This document shows positions 35,439-47,184 of a DNA stretch of 64,000 nucleotides, in pieces. The position numbers and the translations under genes were made by a program. Origin of the DNA: Zopfochytrium polystomum. Taxonomy: Eukaryota; Chytridiomycota; Chytridiomycetes; Chytridiales; Chytridiaceae. The stretch lies in NCBI GenBank assembly GCA_025765615.1, contig JAIVFJ010000028.1, forward strand, positions 310,001-374,000. The letters are read 5' to 3'. The stretch's first letter is position 1. Every line of letters starts with the position of its first letter. Under the pieces are notes generated by a model. The model ran no database searches and had not been told where the DNA came from. It saw only the letters and a program-made list of their open reading frames with translations.

Positions 35439-36769
35439 TTCTTGCCTGCCCTTTTCTTTCTCTGACTGCGTGTATGAGCTGGGGGTGGCAGTCCCTTGGT
35501 GTGTGACAGGAGAATTGGTTCTCCTGGCCATTTATGGCAGTGTGCTGGGTTCAAGTCCCAGTGCTCTGCATGCTGTTTAGGCTGGTCTGGGTTAGGAGCT
35601 ACTTGATGATGGAAGGTGGGAGGGTAAAACTGTGGTAGTGCCTTGCCAGTTTCTGTCAATACATCGCTGCAAATCCAGGTCTCTCAAGGTGATATGAATG
35701 AGTTGGCTGGTCAGGAATTATGTGGTGTTATGGTCTCTCTGGTATTCCTCCCTGTCCCTGGTGATATGGTTCCTTTGGCCTTTGGTGGGCCTGGTTTGCT
35801 GGGTTCAGACCCTCTTCCTTTCATGCGGTTGTCTTTGGTGTCTTCCTTGTGTGTGGGAGTGGGTATGACCTTCCTTGCTTCTAAGACAGGTTATTCCCTC
35901 TGGCCTGGTGAGGCAGAGGTATGTCTCCTGGTAGGATGGAGCAAGAAGAGTCCCACTGTCTCCCATCCTGGTTGCGCCCTCTTCCTTGGATTGAGTTGGA
36001 ACACTCTCCTTGGAGTGAGACAAGTTGTGTCTGGTTCTGTTAAGTGGAAAACAGTTCTGATTTGGTTCAACAGGCACCTCTGCACACTAACTGTTCCTTG
36101 CGTCTGCCCTTTGTCTCTCCAACCCCCTCCAACTCAAGGTTTGACTTGCTGTTTATTCCTTTTGTTGTTTCTTTTGATGGGTTGTAGTGGCTGTTAGGCG
36201 GAACTGACTGGTTAGCAGCAAGAGGCACAAGACAGGTCAACCCAGACTGGGGATCGAAACTACCTCTAAGCACTCATGCAAAGCACCTGTACTGTGTCAA
36301 AGAGTGGGGGAAGTGTAGAGAACACTGGCACCAGCCCAAATGCCACCTTAACTCATCCTTTACTCTTAAGACAGGTCAGAGGATCTTAAAAGGTGTGGGT
36401 AATGTGTGCAAACTCCAGCAATTTACAATGTCTGCTGTGTGCCTATCGTGAGTCTCACAAGAAATTTGACAAAAACGTTGAAGAATATTCCTCCTCCCTC
36501 AAGAAATTGGACAGAACGTCAAAAAATAATCCCACACAAAACCAGCACGAGGCCAAATCACCAGTCTGTCTACATGAAAAATTGGTCTATCTACTGCAAA
36601 TGCTGTTTCGAAAGCTGCTTTTCTTTTTATGAAGGAGATGGTGGTTGACTTGATAAGTGGGCTCCAAACTTTTACATCCACATGGACGAAGTCACATGGA
36701 AAAGCTTTGTCAATTTTTATCTCAGCCTTATGAAAGCTTTATGCAATGTACAGTAAATGAACAGCGTAG
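35439..36769. other. Unassigned DNA between repeats
   Basis: Composition like the flanking repeats. One B-box-like string (GGGTTCAAGTCCC) occurs near 35549 but no tRNA fold was found around it. Open frames are short and lack known motifs. Probably old transposon debris. Confidence 0.35.
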
Positions 36770-36798
36770 TGTTATGAATCACCCTCTGGAAACCTCTG

Positions 36799-36896
36799 GA
36801 ACCTTCTAGAACATTCCTTCATGGAACCTTCTGGAACCTTCTGGAACCTTCTAGAACATTCCTTCATGGAACCTTGTGGAACCTTCTGGAACCTTC
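36799..36896 (+). promoter_or_regulatory. Heat-shock element arrays in LTR
   Basis: Three blocks of alternating GAA and TTC at exact 5-nt spacing. 36799-36816 reads GAAccTTCtaGAAcaTTC (four units). 36824-36861 has eight units without mismatch. 36869-36896 has six units, one altered (TTG). Heat-shock factor binds three or more alternating nGAAn units; these arrays exceed that. The minus-strand copy at 37059-37411 carries the same arrays. Confidence 0.8.
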
Positions 36897-37006
36897 TTTG
36901 CTTTCCTGACTTGTCTTGTTGTCATTGGTATCATTGGTATCATTGTATTACTAATTGCTCTTTCTGGAACTTTCTTGGAGTCTTGACAAGGAACACTCTC
37001 AAAAGG

Positions 37007-37013
37007 TATAAAA
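37007..37013 (+). promoter_or_regulatory. LTR TATA box
   Basis: TATAAAA in the context AAAGGTATAAAAGGGGG, 111 bp downstream of the last heat-shock unit and upstream of the presumed LTR transcript start. The motif is conserved in the two other LTR copies (minus strand). Confidence 0.7.
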
Positions 37014-37058
37014 GGGGGATGGGGGACCTGTCCCATCCCTCAAGTGAATTATTGTTTC

Positions 37059-37411
37059 TGTCAGGAACAGGGCAGGACAGGACAAGGCAGACAAGGAACT
37101 GAGAGGAGTGATGATTGTATTGGAAACAATAATTCACTTGAGGGATGGGACAGGTCCCCCATCCCCCTTTTATACTTTTTGAGAGTGTTCCTTGTCAAGA
37201 CCCCAAGAAAGTTCCAGAAAGAGCAATTAGTAATACAATGATACCAATGATACCAATGACAACAAGACAAGTCAGGAAAGCAAAGAAGGTTCCAGAAGGT
37301 TCCACAAGGTTCCATGAAGGAATGTTCTAGAAGGTTCCAGAAGGTTCCAGAAGGTTCCATGAAGGAATGTTCTAGAAGGTTCCAGAGGTTTCCAGAGGGT
37401 GATTCATAACA
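37059..37411 (-). mobile_element. Solo LTR inserted into the same LTR family, opposite orientation
   Basis: 353 bp, TG...CA ends read on the minus strand, apparently identical to the host LTR over the regions compared. It is flanked by the 5-bp duplication GTTTC (37054-37058 and 37412-37416). The host sequence resumes exactly after the duplication. Confidence 0.88.
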
Positions 37412-37599
37412 GTTTCCAATACAATCATCACTCCTCTCAGTTCCTTGTCTGCCTTGCCCTGTCCTGCCATGTTCCTGACAGATGACTTGTTCTTTCCATA
37501 TATCCACTTGACTATGGGAGGGGCCTTCATAGATGTACAGGATCTCATAAAGTGCTGCTTTTGGCTCTTTTAGTTTCGATTAGAGGTCTTTGTCGCCCT

Positions 37600-38420
37600 G
37601 GCCCCCCTGAGCATGTGTCCAGTTCGGACTCTGTACTTCTACGTACTGAAGCACATCATCCTAATCCATTTCCAAAATGGAGGAGGGCAAGGCTCAGTCG
37701 TTCTGCAGAATTTAGCATATCTGCTTCATTCACTCAGTGAATGCCAGCATGTCTTGAACTTAGCCCCTCTCCCATACGCCACCGAGCTAGGGGGCCTCTT
37801 GCCAGTAGTGCGAAGCAGCCTGACCCCTTTGGCCTGCAACTTAGTGCATAATAATAACATGAATAATATACATGGCGGCAGCTAAGAAACAGTCCAAATC
37901 TCAGTGGTTTGGCTTGCAGGGACAATAATAACCCATGAAAATAATAAGAAGTGGGTCCAGCTGTGTTACGTCACTTTTGTGAAGCGTTGTTTGGTTAAGT
38001 CAAATTGATAATCCTCGCTGTCAGGAACAGAGCAGGACAGGACAAGGCAGACAAGGAACTGAGAGGAGCGATGATTGTATTGGAAACAATAATTCACTTG
38101 AGGGATGGGAGAGGTCCCCCATCCCCTTTTATACCTTTTGAGAGTCTTCCTTGTCAAGACTCAAAGAAAGTTCCAGAAAGAGCAATTAGTAATACAATGA
38201 TACCAATGATACCAATGACAACAAGACAAGTCAGGAAAGCAAAGAAGGTTCCAGAAGGTTCCACAAGGTTCCATGAAGGAATGTTCTAGAAGGTCCCAGA
38301 GGTTTCCAGAGGGTGATTCATAACACTCGCAAGTTATAAGTTAAAAAAAGCGGGGTATAATCTTTTATTTGAGGTTGCAGGCTCAACAGCCTTTTGTTCT
38401 TACAAATAATCTTGTACAAA
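37600..38420 (-). repeat. ~1 kb dispersed repeat, copy B (interrupted)
   Basis: Reverse-strand match to the first half of copy A, including the tRNA-like segment (rc near 37700-37800) and the AACCTCAAATAAAA string (rc near 38360-38375). It is interrupted by the solo LTR at 38019-38325. The far end near 37482-37600 is diverged and its boundary is approximate. Confidence 0.7.
38019..38325 (-). mobile_element. Solo LTR (307 bp) inside repeat copy B
   Basis: Same family as the 353-bp LTRs but 46 bp shorter, lacking the eight-unit heat-shock block and with one GAA changed to GGA in the first block. It is flanked by the 5-bp duplication CTCGC (38014-38018 and 38326-38330). The uninterrupted site in copies A and C holds the matching pentamer once, confirming insertion. 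Confidence 0.9.
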
Positions 38421-39176
38421 CGCTCCTTTATATCTTATCTGTTCTGAATCTTTTTATTTTCACTCTTCCTACCTTTCATCTTACTATAAAGGGGTTCTTC
38501 CCTTTCTTCGTTCATTAATTTTTTTTCCTCCTGATGCTGCTCTCTGTATAATTAGCGGCGCGCCACTCAGTGGCCTTAGGCCTCATTGATCCCACCTAAT
38601 TTGAGCAAATGTAACCTCCAAAATAGATACCAAGCTAGTATGAGATCTTTGGTTGAAATCTAGCTGAAGTGTCAAGCAGCGGGGGAACAAAAACAGCGTA
38701 GCTCGCCTTAGCTTCCTAACTGTAACAGCACAGTTGCACAAATGTTCTAGTTTGTGATTGGACTCCTCCCGCAAGGCGCCAGCTGGGTCCAACAACAAGC
38801 TCCACTTTGGTCGTCCAGCGTTCTATCTTTCTCCATCGTCCAACAACATTGTACTGAATTGGTCCAACAACAGAGTCAACTATGTGTACGCCGACAGTGA
38901 TCTCAAAGCAGATGATGTAGGAGAGATTTTTACCCTGTACTGGTCACGCTCACCTAGCGGCGAGGGGCTTCGTTACTGAAACCTAGCCAACTGCTTGTTA
39001 AGAAGGCGTTTAAAGCCGAGATTGTGCGCGCGCTTTCTGTTTCGCTTTTTTTTTTTTTTTTTTTTTTCCTCGTCCTTGTATTTTCTTCGTGCGTTAGCGT
39101 CCTTCTGGTGACGCCACCAATGCATGGGTTACCTTGTCTACCTGTCTGTCTCCATTTCTGTCTGTCTTCTCTCTCG

Positions 39177-39214
<38 letters not shown>

Positions 39215-39408
39215 CCCACCAAAACCTCCTTTCGGTTCGTGTCGCGAGGGCAAGCCCACCAACTGCCACCAAACCAAAAAAATTGAAGAAAGAAAAGGTT
39301 CCAAAAAGGAAAATAATGAAATTTTTGTAAGTTTTTCCTGTTTTGCCACCAAAAAAAAAAAAAAAAAAATCTCTTTCCACTTCATTATTAAGTCTTGTTC
39401 GGTTTGAC
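38421..39408. other. Right flank of repeat island and arrestin-gene upstream region
   Basis: Contains a 20-base T run (about 39048-39067), (CT)n at about 39177-39210 and an A run at 39351-39369 just upstream of the arrestin ATG at 39409. A 73-codon frame at 38758 has no recognisable features. No gene called. Confidence 0.45.
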
Positions 39409-40161
39409 ATGGCTGCAGCTGCTCCGCTGGCGGCGGCTGCGGCGGCGGCGTCGGCAGCGCACCTCCTCCACCATCATCACCCTTCTGCGGCGGCATCGCC
39501 GGCGGCGGCGGCGTCTTCGCTCATCAACTCCCGGCCGAACCCATCGCCGCCCTCGCCAGAAGCGCCGCAAGCAGCACGGCTCCCTGGCCCCCACCCGCTC
39601 CAGCTCAACCAGCAACAGCGGGAACAGCAGCAGCAGCAGCAGCAGCAGCACCAGCAGCATCGGCCCCTTGGACCGTGGCCACCACCGGAGGAGGCCAACG
39701 TCAGAGGGTCGCCCCCACCCTCTCCGCGGGCCGCTAGTGCTTTTGCTGTCACCGTCGCCGGAGATGCCCCTCTGTCGCTTTTCCAAAAACCCGGCAGTGG
39801 AAGCACGAGCGACGGCATCGGCGCGTCGTCCGGCGACGACGGCGTCCCGACCAATGTGTCAGAGGTTTTGGGCTCCCCTTCTCTCGCCTCTCCCACCGCC
39901 GCCGCAGCCGCCAACGGTCCCAACCGCTACCCTTCCGATCCCCCCTTCTCGCTGTCATTGGCCTCGTTCCCAACCTTTTCGAAAACGGAGCCGCATCAGC
40001 GGCAGGGGCTGCGTTTGAACCCCCCGTCGCCCGCCTCTCCTTCCCCCCCGCCCTCCGTAACACGAGAACCCACACCATCCTTGCACTCTCGCACCCAGCA
40101 ACATCTCAACCCGAGTCGCGAATACTTCGACCTTCAGCAGCATCACCATCTCCACCAAGCC

Positions 40162-40192
<31 letters not shown>

Positions 40193-43100
40193 CTCCCACA
40201 ACCGCTGCGCTTGCCCTCGCCGCCATGAACGGCGATGCCACCTTTGCCGCACCAGCGCGCAGCGGATTCCGTCGCGGCAGCGCCAGCGCGGGCGGGAGTG
40301 ACTACGGAGCGCGTCCCTCCAGCGGCAGGCGGCCCTCGACGCCAACCTCCGCCGTTTCCCTTCCCCGACCGGAGATCACCCCGAGAAGACCAAGCCGTGA
40401 AACTGCGCCGGGCACCCCATCCCCTCCATCCTCTTCTGTTTCTCCCCCTCGCAGCTCCGCCGGCGCCTTTGCATCCTCCGCCTCATCCCCTTCGCGCACA
40501 GCAGTGATTCAGGGTGGCGACAACGCTGTGAGGATTGCAGTGATGGATGGTCCGTCCACGCCGGTGGTGGCTGCGGCTGCCCCCGCGTTTGTGCTTGTCC
40601 CAGCAGCACCCCCGCGCCGCGCCTCCGCGTCCCAGCCGTCGCCGTCAACATCCACCGGCACCGATGCTCGTGCACCGGTGGGCTCTTCCACGAACAACCC
40701 CTTTGTCCTGCCCCCCATTGACGTGTCGACACATCATCACCGCGGGGCGGCGACTCATTCCTCCCCGACCACCGGACGCGGCTCGTCGGATATTCCAACA
40801 GCAGAAGACGATGCCGACGATGGAATCAGCGAGCCGCGTGGCTCATTTTCCTCCGTGTTTGCTCCTCTGCGCGAGCATCGGTTGGAAGATTCCACAGAGC
40901 CTGGCCCGTCGACGCTTGGCTTTCGACGGGCGAGTCCTAGTGGGGCTGGCTCTCACCCTCCCGACGATGACTCGAGCAGTGCGGTCGAAGGGCTTGCCGC
41001 GACGTTAGCCAACACATCCCAACCATTATTTCAGCCTGCACATATTTCATCATTGCCAACTGCTAGACCGCCCCAACAAGGCCCCTCACACTCAACATTT
41101 GAACATTTGCCAGAACAGCCTCTTTTTTCAATCAATAATTCTACTTCAGCAACACCACACAGCCCATCGTTACCGCAGAGATCACCGCGCCAACACCGGT
41201 ATCGCCAGCAGCAGCAACAGCAGCGCGGATCTTCCCCACCGCTGCCAGATCCAACTGCCACTGGGTCAGAGCAACACGCGACTCCGTTTCAACAACAACA
41301 ACCGGCGACTCAGCGGCGCAAATTTGGCTTTGGCAGCGCGGCCGCGTCGTCGGCTGGAAAGCGCAGCAAAACCAAGGTGCCCTCGGTCGTGGCGTTCGAA
41401 GTCGAGCTCGACGACGAGGACTCGACAATGTTTTTTGAGCCCAGCCAGGGCATCCAGGGCCGTTCGGTGCTTGAACTATCGCGCCCAACCGTCATTGCAG
41501 CCGTTCGAGTTCAGGTGCAGGGCATTGTCGCCGCTGGCCTGGGTTACAGTCTCATGAGCGCTTCGAGGTAATACTGTTCTCACAATCCCTCTTTTTTTTT
41601 TACGTTAAGATTTGCCACCACACATTCGATAACGTCATGCTGTGCTGTTTCATTCCCTTTTTTTTGCAATGCATTTGGAAAACTCCACTCACCCTGCAAA
41701 CAGCGCGGCCAAACTGACGCAACCGGCACCGTTCGCGACCTCTCAGCACCTCTTCTTAGATTCCATCACCCTCTTTCCGCCGGAAGACTCGCAGCTTGCA
41801 TCTCTCCGCCTCCCTGCCGGCAAGCACGTGTGGCCCTTCTCCTTCCGCGTCCCTCCCGTGTCCGCCCTGCCGCCGACCTACCGTGGCAAAGTCGGAACCG
41901 TCAAATACGAGGCCGTTTCGACGCTCGAGCGCCCGACAGGCCTCTCGGCCGCCGCGGACCTGCCCAATGTGATTGCCGCCGCACCAATCAAGCGCAAGGT
42001 CGCCCGCCGCGAGATCCCCGTGCGCGCAATAGAAACCAGGGAGATGCGCCAGGCCTTTGAGAATCCGTTAGCCATGTCCATCGAGGCCGGGGCCGGGAGC
42101 TTGTGGTGGAGGGCTGGCAAAGTTGTGGTCACGGCCAGAATGCCTCGATCGGGGTTTTCTTTTGGTAAGCGACTTCCCTTTTTCCTAAAAACCCCTTTTT
42201 CTTCCCATGCACGTTATTTATTTCTTTGAACTCTTGTGACCATCGCGATTGCACTTCACAGATGAGCAGATTCCCGTGACGTTTGAGATAACAAACCATT
42301 CTGCAAACGGAGTTCACCTGTCGGACGTGGCAATTGAGGAGCGGACACTATGCTCCTTTCCGGATGGAAGCTACTGGGGTCCCAACGTAGCGAACCGTGT
42401 GCCATTCTCCTTTGCCGAAACGTTTCCGCCCTCCGTCCGCACCGCTTCCCGATCTTTCCGAATTACACTGCCTCATTTGGAACCCCGCACTCCTCATCCT
42501 ATTGTGGACAGGCCTCAAAGACCGTCCAACACTCTGGTCGGGAGGCTCCGCCGTGGCAACGCCACACACCCACCGGCGAACGGTCCAACTTCTTCCGCCG
42601 CTGCACCGGCGGCCGAAGCTCCTGGCTCGGAACCGGCAGTCGCAGAGGCTGCAGAGACGGATGATTCAACTCATGCTCGAGACCCTGGTTCTGTTCTTGC
42701 CAACGGCGCAGCCAGCTCTGCCACCGAGGTGCGGATCGAACTGACGGAGCCGCTCTCTGAAAGCGGTGCTGTAGGATCTGCGGAGGCCGACGTTGCAGTC
42801 GCTGCAACCTCTACTGCTGCGCCAACACCCTCGTCATCGTCGTCGTCGTCACCTCCAACGGCCCGGCCGAGCCCAAGCCCAGAAGCTGACCCGGCGCTCC
42901 TCCCACAAGGGCTAAATGCGTCGTTCACGTCCAGCCTCATATCTGTATCTCACTTTCTGGTGGCGTCCATAAAGTCCACGCGCCGTGGCTCACCCTCTGT
43001 AGTTCTCGAAATACCCATTGTGCTCGTGGCAATCCGACGCGATCGCTCTCTTCTTCGCCGGGCGGCAGAGCTGAACGCAGTAGTCGACGATGCTGAAAAC

Positions 43101-46100
43101 GAGGCGATGCGCCGCCCCAGCTTGGACACGCTACCCCTGTACGAGCCGCCAGTGGACAACGGAGCGACGCCGATGGCCAGTCCCGATGCGGACGAGGCCG
43201 CCGAGGAAGACGAGGAAGACGACGACGATGAAGATGACGAGGCGACTGGCGACGTCGCGCGGCAAATGGACAGCGCGGCGAGCCGCGTGTTCCTGACCGT
43301 TCGGTCGTCCAGCCTCGCAGAAAACGCCAGAGCAGGCGCCTCGCAATTGGTTGGTCCATCTACGGGGTCCGTCCCTGCAAATTCGGCCCCAGCGAATCGG
43401 ACCCAAACGGCTGCCGCTCGGCTGTCGTCAAGCGACGGCCTTGCCGCCTTCAGCGTGGGCCAGATGCAATCCACCGCCCTTGCGGAACCCGCGAGGGGCC
43501 GCATGAACCGGCTCTCTGGCTTGTCCTCGTCCGCCACCGTGGGAGTCCAAACCAACGGATCGCAGCGGAGCGTCTCGCTGAACCGAAGCGTGCGGCGGCG
43601 GCCGCTGTCGCAACCGCCGGCGCGCGGATCAAGTCGCGGCCGAGTGCGCTTTCCTTCGTCCAACCACAACGGACCCAGCAACGACGCGCAATCGCCATCG
43701 TCGCTGGCGCAGTTTGTCGCGCAGTCTCGAGCGACCGTCGTGGTACCCCCCCGGCAGCGCGATGGAAGCCAGAGCGGGCATCCGCCGCTACTCGTGGATC
43801 GGCCCCACCGCGCTCCCATCGCCGCAGCAGTTTTCGCACGACGGCGCCGACGGGTTGGGCGGGAGCGGCGGAAGCGCGGGTGCGGGCGCGGGCGCTGATG
43901 CTGCGGCCGACGTCGTCCCGATCATTTCGCTCGTCCCGAACATGCCGTCCATGGCGCGATCGGCCACCATGCCGGTTCACTTGGAACGACGGGGAACCGC
44001 TTCCCTCTGGGAAGACATTGAGCAGGGAGAAGACGCGATCGCCGAGACGGTCGAGGAAGAGGCGGGATGCGCGCCAGTGTCCGTGGTGGTGGATGTTGCT
44101 GCAACGGACGTCGATGAGGCGGAAGAGGACGATGTGACTGGGCACGAGCGGGGACGTGGAACTGCTGCGGCCGCTGCTGCTGCTGTTGCCGCTGTTGCCG
44201 AAGTCGAAGACGAGGCGGCGGAATCGGCTGGCGCCGCTCAGGTGGACCGACCGGGCGAAGAGGTAGTGAGCCAGACAGGCACCGAAGTCGCGAGCGACGT
44301 CGTTGCCGTTGCCGGGGACACAGGAAACAGGTGTCTTGGCGAGCCATCGGTGGCGGCGTCGACGGCCGCTGCGGCAACGCCCACTGCGCAGCCCCAAGCT
44401 TCGCATGAGTTCGAGACGTTGCCGCCAGCGTACGAACCGCCTCCCCCCGGCACAGCAGCAGCAGCGGGCGCAGGCGGCGGCGGAATCCCCCTAAACCCGC
44501 GGACCCCCGCTCGGTCGGTTCGATCCCACACTGCCACCGAAGCCGGGGATCGCCAGAACGACGTCGACGCAGCGCCAGCAGGGAGCAGTCCCGGCAGCGG
44601 CTCGGGCGGCAGCGATCGCAGCAGCCTGGACAACGTCAGCACGCGGACAGCTTCCGCCGCAACTGGGGATTCCGTGGCTCTGCCGACGCAGTCCCCGCCA
44701 GAGTACCTTCCTCCGGGAGACGTCGTCGTGTTGAGCCCGTACTCGGCGCCCACTGGTCAGTCCTCGCGCCGTCGCGGCAGCGTATCAACACGCGGCGGCG
44801 GTGGCGGTGCCGGAGGAGGAGGAGACAACTCGGACGGCGCGTCGATCGCGTCGGTGTCGTCGTCAGTCTCGTCCATGCTGTTCCGCTTCCGTGGCCTGCA
44901 TCGCCAGAACTCGGCCCCCGTGCTGTCGTCGCCGCTGGCGCACTCGTCTGCGGCCAGTAACGACTTCGACGATGATGATCGGTCGTCTCCCGCAGGGGGC
45001 GACGGCGGAGGCGGCGGCGGCCGTCGCGGGCCCTTTCGGTTTGGCGCGGGCTGGCTCCGTGGTTCCGGCGGAGGGGGAGGTGGCGGGAGCGGCGACGCAG
45101 CCGGCAGCAGCGGCAACGGCGACGGTGCCGGTCGGCGACCGTCGCTTTTCCGCATGCTGGGACGGTCGGGAACCCCTAGTCCGTCGGAGACGGACGGCGA
45201 CGGCGGCGGCGGCGACAACGTACTGTCTAATGCCGGCGGCGGCGGCGGCGGCAGCAGCCCGACGCGGACGATCGATGCGTCGACAGCGGGTGCCGGCGAG
45301 GAGGACGGCGAGGCGTCGGGCGGCGCGGACAGCCGGAGCAAAGCGCCGCGGGCGCGTCTGCTGCAGCGCCCGTTTTCGCTGCAAAACTTGCGGTGGCGCG
45401 GCGGCTCTTCCGGCCAGCCGTCTTCGGCCCAGCAGACGCCGCCGCCGCACCCGCGCCGGGCAGACTCGCCCATGGACGTGATCCCCATCCCGCGGCGCAT
45501 TCCGCTGGGCTTACCACCACTTCCCCCGGGGTCTTCGTCGTCGTCGACGGGCTACCTACCCCCGCTTCCTCCTATGGGGGGCCCGCTGACTCACCAGTAT
45601 AACCACCACCAGGCGCAGCAGCCTCCGGCGCGGCCGTCGTCGCCGCTGGCGGCCGCGGCACAGACGGCGACGGCGGCGGCGTCGTTCTCGCTGTCGGCGG
45701 CGGCGGCGGCGGCAGCGGTGGCGGCCGAGCGTCGGGTATCGATGGTGGGCGGTAGCAGTAGCAGCGGTGGCGGTGGCGGCGGCGGCGGTGGAAATGGCGG
45801 CGGCGGCGGCGGGGCGGCGGCGTTCATGGCTCTACCGTTCATGCTGGGCGGCGGCGGGCGGAAGCGTGCAGGCGGTGGCGGCGGCAGCGGTGCTCGCGGC
45901 CGCGCGGTCAGCCCGCTGTGGGGCGGCGGCGGCAGCAGCAGCAGCGGCGGCGGGGCCGGTGGAGGGGACGAGGGCGTTGATGTTGACGTTGACGGCGACG
46001 GCGGCGGCGAGGAGGACCGCGTCGACAACGTCACCAGCGACAGGAACGGCGACGGCTGCCTCGCGGCGGCGGCGGCAGCTGCGGCGGATCGAGACGACGT

Positions 46101-46260
46101 GATTGAAGCAGCGGCTGCGGCCGTGCCGCCGCCGGCAGCGGTTCCGCCGGGAGGAGTAGGGGCAGGTCAGCAGCAAAAGGACGCGGTCGCAGGTAGCCGC
46201 GGGTGGCTGCGGCTGTCGTCGCGGTTCAAGGGCGGCACGACCACCGAGCTGGGCAAGTGA
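39409..46260 (+). CDS. Giant alpha-arrestin with PPxY motifs
   Basis: Exons 39409-41567, 41704-42164, 42262-46260; 2,205 aa once one C is removed from the C7 tract 43746-43752, which makes the total divide by three. Alpha-arrestins recruit Nedd4/Rsp5 ubiquitin ligases to membrane proteins for endocytosis. Residues 1-660 are low complexity with Gln, His and Ala runs. The arrestin N-domain starts near 665 (VVAFEVELDD, SRPTVIAAVRVQVQG) and continues in exon 2 (LPAGKHVWPFSFRVP, TYRGKVGTVKYEAV). The C-domain follows in exon 3 (DEQIPVTFEITNHSA, RSFRITLP, VVLEIPIVLVAI). PPAY near 1595 and PPEY near 1685 are Rsp5-type docking motifs; PLYEPP near 1165 is a variant. The tail of about 1,000 residues is Ser/Gly/Ala rich. 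Known fungal family members are usually much shorter. Confidence 0.85.
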
Positions 46261-47184
46261 GAGTGTGTGTGAGGCAGGCAGAGGCAGGCACGGTGGCCCT
46301 GGAGGGCAGAGACAGCATATCATTGATCTTTCTTTTTTTCCCTTTCCAGTGTTTGTTTGTTTGTTTGTTTGTTCGTTTCTTTGCTGTTTGCCTTCGTGCG
46401 CCATGTTTGCTTTTTGCGGTTAGAAAGGTTTGAGGAAAGCATGGAGGGTGCTGTGCGTGTGTGTGTTTCGCAAAGCGCCCGATTGGAGGGGGATTTGGCG
46501 AAGAACGAGGGGATAGGAAGAGAAGGAGGAGGAGCAGGGCCGGGGTGGTCGTTTGGTGTTTTTGAGCGAAAGGAAGAGGGGGTTGGAGCGTTGCTCTCGC
46601 TGCTCTTCTCTCTCTTCCATCAAAGGACTCTTTTTTTTTTTTTTTTTTTTTTTTTCCCTCTATTTTTTGTTTCTTCTTGCTTTGATATGTATAACTGTTT
46701 GTTTGGCATCCACTACCACAACTGCTACGATTTTTGCTTTCTGCTGGAGAACAAACAAACAAACACAAACAACACGAAAAGGAGGGGGAAAAAGAAAAAG
46801 AAAAACACAAAAACCGTCCAAAATGCAAATGTCGGTTGCCTGCCGCTCAGGTGCAGTTACAGTACCAGGCATTCTTGCTTACACTCCATTGTCGTGGAAG
46901 CAAAATACAAGGGGAATGCGAGGAAAAAGACCTCACTTGACTGATGCAGTATCTGCAAGGGAACGGATAAGTTCACCTTGCATGGAAAGAAACTTTCCAA
47001 GAATCTTTTCACTTGCCTCATTGACAGAGATTGGCCAGATACACTGTACCCTACAGGGCACAGTTTTGTACGGAGCAGTTGGCAACTGACGCACTCCTCC
47101 CAACAAAAACAGCTCATCTCACTTCTTCACGAGAACAAACTTCTTTCCAAAAACTCTGAGTGCATTGGACAGATCATTTCAAGT
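46261..47184. other. Arrestin 3' flank
   Basis: Contains a (TTTG)n stretch near 46352-46371 and a 26-base T run at about 46630-46655. No gene-like frame or recognisable repeat seen. Confidence 0.45.

Larger units (their letters stand above)
36770..37480 (+). mobile_element. Solo LTR (353 bp) interrupted by a second LTR
   Basis: The element runs TGTTATGAATC...GTTCCTGACA (TG...CA ends). It is split into 36770-37058 and 37417-37480, together 353 bp, the same length as the inserted copy. It carries heat-shock-element arrays (36799-36896), a TATA box (37007) and matches the 38019 copy. No 5-bp duplication flanks the outer ends (CGTAG left, GATGA right), so it may have recombined. No gag or pol sequence is present, hence solo LTR. 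Confidence 0.8.

Noticed and set aside
35540..35575. tRNA gene suggested by GGGTTCAAGTCCC
   Set aside because: No matching A box, acceptor stem or anticodon arm at proper distance.
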